Shown here: one piece after another, positions 12,301-21,425 of the stretch | Numbering within the stretch: the stretch's first letter is position 1 | Layout: every line of letters starts with the position of its first letter | Origin: Lophium mytilinum | Taxonomy: Eukaryota; Ascomycota; Dothideomycetes; Mytilinidiales; Mytilinidiaceae | Reading direction: 5' to 3' | Assembly: GCA_010093605.1 (NCBI GenBank) | Contig: MU004201.1 | Coordinates: 541,240 to 588,294, forward strand | Length of the DNA: 47,055 bases | Program-made: the position numbers and the translations under genes | Notes under the pieces: generated by a model | The model's database searches: none | Told to the model about the DNA's origin: nothing | What the model saw: the letters and a program-made list of their open reading frames with translations, nothing else

Positions 12301-13154
12301 CGACTACACTACAGCGGGCCTTAGCGCCCCCTCTTAACTAGTACTCGGTATAGATAGTTAGCTTCGGGTCTCTACTATATACCCTGCGATATATACTTTC
12401 TATATACTTCCCGTCCCTTATAGCCCTTCTATTCCTAAATAGCCTACCTACTTTACAACAGTATATACACGCGGCTCCCTCCCTCCCGCTATTAGTTAGT
12501 TATACTATAAGGGCTTATATTTGCTATAAGCAGCTATATACTTCCTAATTATAGACTATAAACTATATACTCTACACTCTTAGCCCTTCTATAGCTGTCA
12601 GCCATGCTATAGAGGCTTATACATGCCACTACAGCTGCAAACCCTATATAGCTACTTGCAGCCCTTCTACTCTTACAGCCTGCCTATAAACTATATACTT
12701 TCTATATACCTCTACTGCATACTACCTACACGCCGCGCAGCCTTTCCGTCTCTAACAGCCTACACGGCCACCATTCATTTCACCTTGTTGCCTTAGACGA
12801 AGGCCCCGCGAGCGCACTACTTGCACGCAGGCCCTTACGCTAATTCTATACCAGCCTCGCATCCGGATTCCACTCGGCCTAAACCTAGAAGGATAATAAT
12901 AAACCTTCCCGGATAGATATAGGAAGACGCATCTCAATAGCTTATTCTATAGCAGTTCTTATAGACCTACTACATGTCCCCTACAGTAAAATACAAAGGA
13001 GAAGGGCGCCTAACGCCAGATACAATAGAGGACGAGGTTTTCACCCAAACGCTGCCCGGTAGCGAACGGTTTCCCCTTGTAAATTAGCCTAGATAGAACA
13101 GCTACATGGACCCTAACGGGAGCTACACTAGCGTAATAGAATTTAATAATAATA
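12301..13154 (+). other. LINE 3' untranslated region
   Basis: No coding motif was recognised, and the end is an AAT-type tail at about 13141-13154. Parts of it (about 12700-13085) recur in inverted orientation at 15842-16510, which shows it is a repeat-family 3' end. Confidence 0.7.
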
Positions 13155-13171
13155 ATAGGGGTTTATTAGAT
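13155..13171. repeat. LINE target-site duplication, right copy
   Basis: ATAGGGGTTTATTAGAT, the partner of 6890-6906 with one transition difference. Confidence 0.9.
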
Positions 13172-13615
13172 TATTTAAAACCCAGGCTATAATAACTTAA
13201 TTTAGTTATTTAAGCTTTATTTGCTTTTAATTAATCTATTAACTATTTTATTATATTTAGGTAATCTTCTATAGTTAAAAACCTGGATAAAATAGTATTA
13301 AATAGTTCCTTATAAATAACAAATTTAGAACTAAAGCCCTTTAGGCTATATAGCTACTTTGGTAGCTTCTAAGCTTCTATTATAGTAGTAGAATACTATA
13401 ATTATTATAGAGGACCGTTCTTTATAGTAAGTCTAATATTATCTATTACTTTTACATTGTTTTCCTTATTAATAGGAATAGGAGTAGTACTATAAATAGC
13501 ATTACTACATCCTTTTTCTACTAAGAGAGATTGTACTCTTAGAGCCTAAACCTTATAGCTAGATTAACTAACTAACTTAGTAATAGATATTTTATCTAAG
13601 TTGAATTAAATAGAT
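13172..13615 (-). pseudogene. Copia Gag N-terminal part (DUF4219/UBN2-like)
   Basis: The minus strand from about 13612 reads DKISITKLVS, then ALRVQSLLVEKGCSNAIYST, which matches the start of Copia Gag (a W-x-LRVQSLL-type segment, with Trp now TAG). It continues with KGFSSKFVIYKELFNTILS and EDYLNIIK, hallmarks of the UBN2 domain. One small frame slip precedes WVLNNLINP at the LINE junction. Stops are TAA/TAG. The Gag C-terminus continues at 6889. Gag normally packages the retrotransposon RNA in the virus-like particle. Confidence 0.82.
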
Positions 13616-13850
13616 AGATAGATAGATAGATAGATAGTTAAATAGGTAGCCTGTTGGGCAAATACATAGATAGATAAATAAATAGATTTCTATATATTTA
13701 TAGATTGTTAAATAGATAGATTTTCTATATATTTATAGATTGTTAAATAGATAGATTTCTATCTATCTATATAATTAGCGAATATATAGATAGATAAGTT
13801 CTATATATCTATATATTTATTAAATAGATAGATAGATAGAAAGAGAAATA
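13616..13850. repeat. Interrupted GATA/TATC and AT-rich array in the Copia leader
   Basis: Short GATA runs alternate with TTTCTATATATTTATAGATTGTTAAATAGATAGA units, which recur at least twice. The array lies directly upstream of Gag on the minus strand. Confidence 0.8.
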
Positions 13851-14392
13851 TTTCAATTTTTAATTAATTTCTCTATCTTGTGTTAGATAAGATAATGGGA
13901 TAAAGGGTTATAATCTAATCTAGAGTATCTTAATTTAATACGTAATAGATAATAGAGGTTAAAAGGTTAATTACGTGGTGTATAACGTAATATAAACTTA
14001 TAGAAGCTTTATATTAATAGATATAATAAATAGGTAATATTTCTTTAGTCTAATTTTACTTATAATGGATTTATAATTCCAGATCGCGTTCTAGCTATTA
14101 TATAGCGGGCTTATAGTCGATAACTTTGTCTCCTTTAATTTCGGCTTTATTTTCCGCTATTTCGGCTTTGTTTTATGCTTGAAATTACTCATAGGGTGGT
14201 GTAGTAGGTTTGTACGCTGGAGATGGTAATTAAGATAGTAAATGGCGGCGTTTTTGTCCAATATTTAGTCAATTTAAATAATTCTGGTCAATATTTTATT
14301 AATTTGGATGATTTTAATCGATATCTAGTTAATTTTAAGAGGGAACCTGCCCGTTGGTGCTATATATAGTTGTAGATTGCGTAGTGCAATCT
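13851..14392 (-). other. Copia leader region with a degraded reading frame
   Basis: This is the sequence between the 5' LTR and Gag. On the minus strand from about 14185 a stop-riddled frame begins MSNFKHKTKPK and contains NAIWNYKSIISKIRL, which resembles a second W-x-Y-K-type Gag N-terminus. It may be the true Gag start, an extra leader ORF or chance. The rest shows no recognisable feature. Confidence 0.35.
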
Positions 14393-14404
14393 AAGCTTAT
14401 AACC
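14393..14404 (-). promoter_or_regulatory. Putative primer-binding site of half-tRNA-iMet type
   Basis: On the minus strand the LTR end (CCTTTAACA) is followed at once by GGTTATAAGC. Copia elements often prime from an initiator-tRNA half-molecule cut in the anticodon loop, whose complement begins GGTTATGAGC. The single G-to-A difference is a RIP-type change. Confidence 0.55.
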
Positions 14405-14667
14405 TGTTAAAGGTATAGAGTTAATATAAGAATAGATAGATAGATAGAAATTGTATTGCTTAAGTTCCATTTTACATTTTACATTAATAATAACGGAGTT
14501 GTATATATACAGCATTTAATGCATTATAAAACATTTCTCTAACGTTCTTATAACATTATCTAACGTTTATTGTATTACGTTTAAACGCTTACGGTTTCGT
14601 TCTATTTAAAGGCTTTCAAGCCTATTATACGTAAGGATATAACGATTATACTATTATAGAATTTACA
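14405..14667 (-). repeat. 5' LTR of the Copia element
   Basis: 263 bp on the minus strand, beginning TGTAAATTCTATAATAG and ending CCTTTAACA (TG...CA). It matches the two solo LTRs at 15949-16209 and 21046-21425 along its length, including an internal GATA/TATC tract of about four units at 14432-14450. Bases next to its two ends differ, so it is not a solo LTR. It lies upstream of the leader and Gag in the correct orientation. Confidence 0.83.
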
Positions 14668-15235
14668 CATACTATATTTTATACTACTACTCCCAAGCAG
14701 GCTTTTTTTTTTACTTAGAGTACTAAAAGTTACATTCTAAAGTTCTATAGAAGGATACAAGGTAGGTAGTAGGTTAATCTACCTCAATAGTTCTTTAATA
14801 GAGCATATTCTCTATAGTAGATAGAAACGAGCTAATATATATTTATTAGTAAAAAGCCTCTTACTATAACTAAGGATCTTTAACCTATAGAAGATTATAT
14901 TAATTTAAGTAAGAAAATAAAGAATATATAGTTAGACTCTATATAGCTACTTATATATATATATATGTAATATAAGCATATACTATCTATTAAACTCTAG
15001 TACGCTATAATAGCTTGTATTAGGATCTATAGATAGATATATATTAAGGAAGTTTAGTACTTACCTAATAAATAACTATTATTAATTCATAATAAAGGCT
15101 CTATATAGCTAGCTCTATTGTAGACTCCTATACCCTATATACTAGATAGTTTTATTTCTAATACATGTTATAGCTAAGTGGTTCTATTAGCATGCAAATA
15201 ACCTAGTAGATTAACAAAAGAACTTTAGAAAACTA
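14668..15235. other. AT-rich relic, unresolved
   Basis: No transposon ends were found. The plus strand has a weak stop-riddled frame (PIEDYINLSKKIKNI, then QLLIYIYICN-like text after back-reading one stop) that suggests an old protein-coding repeat. The family is unknown. Confidence 0.3.
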
Positions 15236-15392
15236 ATGAGTAAGCGTATAGGGAAACATCTATCTATTTATCTATTTATCTATCTATCCATCTATTTACT
15301 AATTCATTGTTCTTTATGTATCTACGCATCTATCTATTTACTAATTCATCACTGTTCTTTATCTATGCATCTACTTCCTAATTCATCACTGT

Positions 15393-15447
<55 letters not shown>

Positions 15448-15640
15448 NNNNNNNNNNTGTTCTTTATCTATCTATGCATCTACTTCCCAATTCATCACCG
15501 TTTATCTATCTATCTATTTATCTATTTATCTATTTATCTATCTGTTTATTTATTTATCTATCTTTCTATGCATCTACTTGCTAACTCATTACTGTTTTTC
15601 TATCTATCTATTTATCTAGCTATCTACCTTCCTATTTATC
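15236..15640. repeat. TATC microsatellite with spacer units and a 10-N gap
   Basis: TATC runs alternate with units such as TTTACTAATTCATCACTG and TTCTTTATCTATGCATCTAC. A run of ten N at 15448-15457 marks an unresolved stretch within the array, so its length is uncertain. Inverted versions of the spacer occur at 95-160. Confidence 0.93.
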
Positions 15641-15841
15641 TATGTTTCTATACATCCTTTTAGAAGCTTAAACATTTACCTCTCTTAAATGTAATATTAG
15701 TCTAATTATAATACTAGAGTATAATACCTATAGTAAAAAACTAGCCTAATCGGACTTAATTTTACTTTTAAATAGACCTATATCTTGTCTTTTAAATGAT
15801 GTTATATAGACCTCTGTTCTAATTCCTTATGAAAATAGAAT
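15641..15841. repeat. Dispersed repeat, copy A
   Basis: This segment aligns by eye, imperfectly, to 20728-20960 in the same orientation. Shared pieces include AGTAAAA-A-CTAGCCTAAT and GGCTTAGTTT/GGACTTAATTT, and a TATATAGACC motif. Both copies lie just downstream of a TATC array and upstream of a Copia-family LTR. Nature unknown. Confidence 0.5.
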
Positions 15842-15948
15842 ATAAGGGGAAATCGTTTACTGCCGGGTAGCATTTAGGTAAAAACCTTATCCTCTATTAT
15901 ATCTAGCGTAAAGCGCCCTTCTCTATTACGTTTTTCTATAGGGGATAT
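15842..15948 (-). mobile_element. LINE 3'-end fragment, inverted, part 1
   Basis: The reverse complement matches about 12970-13080 of the nested LINE (AGAGAAGGGCGC, GATATAATAGAGGATAAGG, CTACCCGGCAGTAAACG). It lacks the last 70 or so bases of the LINE. It is continuous with 16215-16510 once the solo LTR between them is removed. Confidence 0.82.
15944..15948. repeat. Solo LTR target-site duplication, left
   Basis: GATAT, repeated exactly at 16210-16214. Five bases is the usual Copia integrase duplication. Confidence 0.85.
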
Positions 15949-16209
15949 TGTAAGGACTACAATTGCATAAGCGTTATATCCTTACGCATAATAGGCTCAA
16001 AAGCCTTCAAACGGGACAAAACTGTAAGCGTTTGAACGTGATACAACAAACGTTAGATAACGTTACAAGAATGTTAGAGAAACGTTTTATAATGCATTAA
16101 ATGCTGTATATATACTCCGCTGCTGTCGATGTAGAATAGAACTCAAGCAACACAATTCCTATCTATCTATCTATCTATCTATTCTCCCATCGACTCTATA
16201 CCTTTAACA
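15949..16209 (+). repeat. Solo LTR of the Copia family, copy 2
   Basis: 261 bp, beginning TGTAAGGACTACA and ending CCTTTAACA, flanked by GATAT on both sides and with no internal region. It includes the shared GCGTTATATCCTTACG segment, the TGCATTAAATGCTGTATATA segment and a TATC tract of about six units near 16160-16183. It inserted into a LINE fragment, then lost its internal part, presumably by LTR-LTR recombination. Confidence 0.88.
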
Positions 16210-16214
16210 GATAT

Positions 16215-16510
16215 ATAGTAGGTCTATAGAAGCTACTATAGAATAAGCTATTAAGATGCGTTATTCTATATCTATTAGGATGGTTTATTATTGTCCTTCT
16301 AGGTTTAGGCCGAGTAGAATCTAGATAACTAGCTAGTATAGAATTAGCGTAAGGGCCCGCGTATAAGTAGTATACTTGTGGGGCCTTCTTCTAAGGTAAT
16401 AAAATAAAATAAATAGTGGAGGCCGTGTAGGCTATTAGAGATAGGAAGGCGGCGTAGTATATAGGTAGTATACAACTGTAGTATAGGGTTAATTTAGCGG
16501 CGGTAATGTT
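16215..16510 (-). mobile_element. LINE 3'-end fragment, inverted, part 2
   Basis: The reverse complement matches about 12720-12965 of the nested LINE, including GGCCCTTACGCTAATTCTAT and CTCGGCCTAAACCTAGAAGG. The match fades near 16510. Confidence 0.8.
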
Positions 16511-17680
16511 ATCCCGCTCTAAAGATAGAATATAGAAGATTATAAGGTATAAAATCTATAGACAGGCAAATTATTCTAGATAAATATTATTAGAAAGTAT
16601 AAGAAACTTTAGAATAGAACTATAGTTATAAATCTTAGTATAGTTTAATAAATAAATAAATAGCTAAAGACTAACTAGTTAAGGTAATAATAAAGTAATC
16701 TATATTAGTTTAAATATTTCTACAATTTAATATCTCTTTAGTTCCTAAGGCTAAACTAGAATATATAATAAAAGTTCTTCTAGAATAAATATAGTATTAA
16801 AGAGTGTAATTAGTAGTATACTAAAAGTAGTTATACTTTAGTCTATATAAGATAGTAGATAGAACTAGAGTATAGTTTAAGCGCTTTAGATAGTTAGTGT
16901 ATCTCTAAATAAGTTAATTTACTCTATAGACTAAAAGGTTAAAATGAAAGTATAAAGTTAATATATAATCTTTAAATTAAATTAGCTTAAAGGTAGAAAA
17001 ATAATAGCTAGAAAGATAGTTAGTATCTAGATAAAACCTATAAAATTATCTAGATCTAGCTATAAGTATTTAGAAATATAGATTTTCTAATCTACTATTA
17101 ATCTAGAATATAAGAATATAATCTAAATCTTATTTAAGAGTAATAAGCTATAGTAAAAAAATAGAATATAAAAGTAAGTAATAAAACTAAAGCTAAAGCT
17201 ACTCTTAAGTTTTATAACTAAGATATATTTTAGGGTAATAGCACTAAAGGTTATAGATATAGTAGTAAAAGTAAGGTTCTTTTAGTATAAAGTACTTTCT
17301 CTAGTAGGGTAGAAAGATTTAATTATAATAAGTAATTAAATATAGAAGTATTAAGCTATATATTTATTTAATAAGAAAGAGATATAAAATATTATTATGC
17401 ATAATAAAATAAGATAGAATATAAGGGTCCTATTTCTTATAAGTTTATATATAAATTAAAATTCTATGCTATTTTTCATTATTTTTAAATTATTTTCAAA
17501 TATTTTTTTAAATAGAACTAATACATCACGTAATATAGCTTATTTTTGGTCTAATTAGTGTCAGAAGTAGACTATTCTACTCACGTTATTAAGCTACGTA
17601 TAATGCGCCTAGCGCCAGCCCTATATAAGGAGAATTTAAAAGGAAATTTAAAAGAAATAAAATCTACCTACTTTATCTCT
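16511..17680. other. AT-rich, stop-saturated relic
   Basis: Very AT-rich sequence, consistent with heavy RIP. The plus strand gives a Gln/Lys-rich frame if TAG is back-read as CAG (for instance LKQKYKVNIQSLN near 16940-16970), perhaps an old retroelement Gag, but no diagnostic motif survives. The end (17520-17680) precedes the hAT transposase 3' end and could contain its terminal sequence; no inverted partner was found. Confidence 0.35.
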
Positions 17681-18118
17681 GTTGAATAGATAGATAGATA
17701 GATAGAAGAGTCTCTCTAGTCGTCATCAACTACTAGAACCTCCTCTAAGCCCTTATTATTACTATTAGCAGCTTCCTTAGTAAAAGGACCCCAGCTTTTT
17801 AAGTATAGAATTAGTTCTATACTCTTTAGGCTTAGCCTATTTCTTTTCTTTGTAACTAGGTTACTTCCTTATAAGAATACCCTTTCTGCTAATGCTAAGC
17901 TAATAGGAATAGCTAGATACTATCTAGTAAGCCTGCTAAAATCTAGACACTTCTTTTCCCTTATAGACCACCAGTTAAGGGGGTCTTGTTTCCTTGGTTC
18001 TTTTACTTTTTTAAAATAGTTGTCCTACTTATTAGCAATAGCTTCGTTAGTAAAGAAACTATCCTTAGAACTAGGAGATGCCTCTCTACTAAGTAGGAGA
18101 TCTAAAAGCTCTCTTTCC

Positions 18119-18133
18119 CTGCACAGAAGTTAG

Positions 18134-18164
<31 letters not shown>

Positions 18165-18224
18165 GATAGATAGAAAGCTAGTAGTTACATAGATAGATAA
18201 AGAGATAGATAGAAAGGGACTTAC
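18119..18224 (-). other. hAT transposase intron filled with GATA repeats
   Basis: On the minus strand the sequence reads GA|GTAAGT...TCTAACTTCTGTGCAG|GG and is 106 bp long. It joins ...LLKRRFKE to ERELLDLLLS in phase. Nearly all the interior is TATC/GATA repeat. The branch-point-like CTAAC and the acceptor are intact. Confidence 0.8.
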
Positions 18225-18798
18225 TCTTTAAATCTGCGCTTTAGAAGCTCTTTTCCTATAGTAATTTAACCTCGTTAAAATCCAAAGTGCTTAGTAAGAC
18301 CCTGGTCCTTATAATAAGGGTAAAGAAGAATAGTAAAGAAGTATACTAAGTCTAGCTTGCCTAGGGCTATAGGGAAATACTTTAAAAGCTTTTCCCTTAC
18401 TTTTAAGCCGTATTATAGCCAGTTTCGCCTATATTAGGCTCCAGGAGATAGGCATTAAAATTTACCCTTATTCTAAGTACTTCTAGTAGCCCTAGCTCTA
18501 AAGTAACGTACTTTTCCCCCTAAGACTTAAAGGTAATCTTTGTTAGGATAGAAAGAAGCTTAATTAGGCTATTAAGCCTTTTCTAGTCCTCTCTGTTAAG
18601 CCTCCTTTTTCTATTTAAAGGTTTTAACTATTAAATAGGTAGAATTCTAGCGTATAGGGGTATCTAGAGGGATTATAGGAGGTCTCTTATAGTTATATGT
18701 CTTATTACGGCGCTTATACTTCCTAGAAAGCTCGTGTTTATACTTTATAGCAAGCACAATAAGGCGAATCTTGTTAAAGGTGCCTTTCTCCTAATTTT

Positions 18799-19000
18799 CT
18801 GCTATTAAAACGTTAGCTAGATAGATAGATAGATAGATAGATTTAAGTAGATAGATAGATAGATTTAAGCAGATAGATAGATAGATTTAAGCAGATAGAT
18901 AGATAGATTTAAGCAGATAGATAGATTTAAGCAGATAGATAGATTTAGGCAGATAGATAGATAGATAGATAGATTTGGGCAGATAGATAGATAGACTTAC
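18799..19000 (-). other. hAT transposase intron with 22-bp-period GATA array
   Basis: The minus strand reads GTAG|GTAAGT...GCTAACGTTTTAATAGCAG|AA, 202 bp. It joins REEAEEV to EN*EKGTFNKIRLIV in phase, a familiar hAT sequence order. The interior is a higher-order array in which GATA runs are separated by TTTAAGCAG/TTTAGGCAG/TTTGGGCAG spacers about every 20-24 bp. Confidence 0.8.
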
Positions 19001-20156
19001 CTACTTCTTCTGCTTCTTCTCTTAGGTTTTAGTAGGCATTTGGGGGTGTGGCTTTAAATTACTTAATAGTACTTTGCGCTACTAAATTAATAATATAAGG
19101 CAGGCAGGGCATATTAATAAGGAGCCTATACATTCTATAGCCCTCTTAATTAAGAAAATAACGGTATTCTCTTATAATTCCTACTATATTAAAAGCATTA
19201 TCTCTTATATTGCTACTAATACTTTTATAATACTAAAATCTTCTAGAACTGTATGAAAAAGGTCGAATTAATATTTAGATAAATGGGCCTAATTGAGGGG
19301 TGGCATAGCTAAGAGGGAGCTTCGCATTTTCGAGTTTGAATTAATAAATTGATAAGTAATTCTAAAGAACTCTGTTTTATTGCTTGCAGTCTATGCATTA
19401 AAAGCCGTAGAGATAACACCTCCTAATATAATTTGTTAAGCCAGACTTAACTTAATCTAGGCTTTTTCCACCTGAAATACCTTCTTAATATTCTCTTCTA
19501 TCTTCCTAGGAGTAGAACAGGTGACATCGCAATTTAGGTACTTAAAAGCATCTTGAAACCCCTTTTTAAAGATAATACTAATAGGAAGATTGCACTCTAC
19601 AACTAGATTTAGAAGCAGCTTCGAAAATTAGCTTTAGTCTGGTTTCCCTTTCCAAGTAAAAAGGTTTTCGTCCTTCTTCTTATGCGAAATGCGCAGCCGG
19701 TCCTGATTATTAAGCATTTAAGTCGATTAAGCAGCCTACTAGCGTCCTGCTGAATTAGCTTTAGCTGCAGCTGCTTTTTCCCTAGCATCCTTTGCTGTAG
19801 CTCCAATTTGGGGGTGTTTATTGCGATAATGAGTGAGAAAATTGGACGTATTTGTTGAATTAGTATCTATAACATTTGTTGAATTAGTATCTAAAACTAA
19901 ACTCTAGTTGTAATTTGCGCAGCTAACTCTTACTCTCCTCTTTCTGCCCTGTTTAAATTCAAGAAGGGTTACTGTTAGTAAACCTTCTGAAAATAGATAG
20001 CCCTTGAAAGATGTTGCTGGAAGTGTAAAATCCGGTAAAAGATAGATTGATTTGTCCTTCTTAGGTGGCATGATTGAGATACGCACTTAATGCCTCTTCT
20101 CTGCGTCTTTCTAGCTCTTCTTATACCTATCTAATACTAAATTGCGAAAAGATTGC

Positions 20157-20212
20157 TATATACTGCTTGCTGTATAGTTAAATTACTATATACTGCTTGC
20201 TGTATAGTTAGA
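20157..20212. repeat. 28-bp direct repeat upstream of hAT transposase
   Basis: Two adjacent copies of TATATACTGCTTGCTGTATA + GTTARATTAC. They lie about 75-125 bp upstream of the transposase start, where hAT elements often have subterminal transposase-binding motifs. That role is inferred only. Confidence 0.6.
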
Positions 20213-20277
20213 TTACTAGTGTATAGAATTAGTATAACTAGGGCACAAATAACCTAACAAACTAATAAGCAAACTCA

Positions 20278-20475
20278 TTAGCAAATAAACAAGCAAACAA
20301 TAAAGTAAATAGCAAAAATACACATAAATACATACATAAATATATACGTAAATATATATGTAAATATATACGTAAATATATATGTAAATATATACGTAAA
20401 TATATATGTAAATATATACGTAAATATATATGTAAATATATACGTAAATATATACGTAAACATATACATAAATAA
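20278..20475. repeat. 12/24-bp minisatellite (ACGTAAATATAT / ATGTAAATATAT)
   Basis: From about 20320 a 12-bp unit is repeated around twelve times, with CGT and TGT variants largely alternating, giving a 24-bp super-period. The open frame through it (Phe-Thr-Tyr-Ile repeats) is an artefact. Confidence 0.93.
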
Positions 20476-20483
20476 AAGGTAAA

Positions 20484-20552
20484 GATCTATCTATCTATCT
20501 ATCTATCTGCCTAAATTCATCTATCTATCTATCTATCTATATGCCCAAATTC

Positions 20553-20634
<82 letters not shown>

Positions 20635-20725
20635 GTATCTATGTATCTATGTATCTATCTATCTATCTTTCTATGTATCTATCTATATAGATTTATCTAT
20701 CTATCTATATTTATCTATCTTTCTA
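20484..20725. repeat. TATC microsatellite block
   Basis: TATC runs with GCCTAAATTCA/GCCCAAATTCA spacers near 20510-20555. These are the reverse complement type of the TTTAGGC spacers in the hAT intron array (18820-18995). Confidence 0.95.
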
Positions 20726-20727
20726 TC

Positions 20728-20960
20728 CATTTACCCCTTTTTTAGGCTTAACTATTCACGTATCTTAAGTTTAATAGTATTCCCAATTTACTAGTGGCGT
20801 ATTTTAGCCGTAGTAAAAGAATCAGCCTAATTAGGCTTAGTTTCACTTTCACCAATCCCTTTTTTAGTCACGTGATATTTCCAAATAGGCCTATATTTCT
20901 ATTTGAAATAACTCTATATAGACCCCTATTTTCTATTTCTTATAGAATAAAATCAAATAA
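20728..20960. repeat. Dispersed repeat, copy B
   Basis: Imperfect direct match to 15641-15841, see copy A. It is followed by AT-rich sequence and the solo LTR at 21046. Confidence 0.5.
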
Positions 20961-21045
20961 AATCAAATAGAAATATATTTTCTATCCTGCATAACACTGA
21001 ATCCCTAGGGAAGGACTCTAATACACCCCCTTTTACCTCTATATA

Positions 21046-21289
21046 TATAAGTTCTACAACAGCATAAGCGTTATATCCTTACGTATAGTAGGCTTAAAAG
21101 CCTTTAAATAGAATGAAACCGTGAGCGTATGAACGTGATATAATAAACTTTAGAGAAGCGTTGTATAATGCATTAAATAGTGTATATATACAGCTCCGTT
21201 GCTGTCAGTGTAGAATAGAACTCAAGCAATTCAATTCCTATCTATCTATCTATCTATCTATTTATCTACCTATCTATCTATTTATCTAC

Positions 21290-21345
<56 letters not shown>

Positions 21346-21425
21346 TTATCTATTTATCTATCTATTTATCTATCTATCCTATCTAGCTATCTATCTATTC
21401 TCACACCAACTCTATACCTTTGACA
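21046..21425 (+). repeat. Solo LTR of the Copia family, copy 3, with expanded TATC tract
   Basis: 380 bp, starting TATAAGTTCTACAAC (the TG end has changed to TA) and ending CCTTTGACA. It is flanked by ATATA at 21041-21045 and 21426-21430. It matches the other two LTRs on both sides of the TATC tract, which here runs for about 160 bp (21238-21400) against roughly 20 bp in the other copies. Because the flanks are simple AT sequence, the duplication is less decisive than GATAT at copy 2. Confidence 0.8.

Larger units (their letters stand above)
6907..13154 (+). mobile_element. Tad-like non-LTR retrotransposon (LINE), apparently full length
   Basis: The element is 6248 bp, bounded by a 17-bp target duplication and ending in an AAT-rich tail (AATTTAATAATAATA). 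It has a 5' leader with CAACAACAACAATAATAATA, a Gag-like ORF1 relic with zinc knuckles, and an ORF2 relic with endonuclease and reverse transcriptase. The Tad clade is inferred from the ORF1 knuckle array and the C-terminal Cys/His motif. No RNase H domain was recognised. It is less AT-rich than the Copia host, so it is probably younger. Its frames carry many TAG/TAA codons and it is inactive. Confidence 0.88.
473..14667 (-). mobile_element. Ty1/Copia LTR retrotransposon, RIP-mutated and split by two nested insertions
   Basis: Read on the minus strand from 14667 to about 473, the element shows 5' LTR, primer site, leader, Gag (DUF4219/UBN2-like), CCHC knuckle, protease, GAG-pre-integrase and integrase, reverse transcriptase and RNase H. 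That is the Copia (Pseudoviridae) order. Gag is interrupted by a LINE (6907-13154) and integrase by a MULE (2739-5533). Joining across each insertion with a single target copy restores the frame (WVLNNLINPYNRF across the LINE; TIFNIVRALL across the MULE). Stops are nearly all TAA/TAG at expected Gln/Trp codons, so the element is dead. The right LTR is present; the left one is missing or outside the window. Confidence 0.88.
17716..20086 (-). pseudogene. hAT-superfamily transposase, RIP-mutated, with two introns
   Basis: On the minus strand translation begins at 20086 (MRISIMPPKKDKS) or 20071. A BED-type finger remnant (NFLTHYRNKHP) lies near 19815-19850. The middle has a hAT core (RLLINMPCLPYIINLVAQ, about 19080-19140, like the family RCLAHVLNL box). 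The C-terminal hATC dimerisation domain is clear: DPLNWWSIREKK...YLAIPISLALAERVF near 17870-17990, followed by KRNRLSLKSIELILYLKSWG. Two introns (18119-18224 and 18799-19000) splice in phase. A number of TAA/TAG codons and at least one frame slip near 18600 disable it. It is far less decayed than the flanking Copia. Terminal inverted repeats were not identified. Confidence 0.85.

Noticed and set aside
15160-15215. tRNA-like string (TAGCTAAGTGGTTCTATTAGC...)
   Set aside because: It hints at an A-box, but no acceptable B-box or closing stem could be found. It may be a decayed SINE or chance.
17520-17700. Attempt to pair hAT terminal inverted repeats between this region and 20220-20270
   Set aside because: No convincing reverse-complement match was found by eye, so no hAT element boundaries are claimed.
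18815-18995. Regularly spaced repeat-spacer pattern resembling a CRISPR array
   Set aside because: Repeats are simple GATA runs, the spacers are near-identical to each other, it lies in an intron, and the genome is fungal.
20278-20469. Minus-strand frame of Phe-Thr-Tyr-Ile repeats that could look like a membrane protein
   Set aside because: It is entirely the 12-bp minisatellite; no start context or flanking coding signal.
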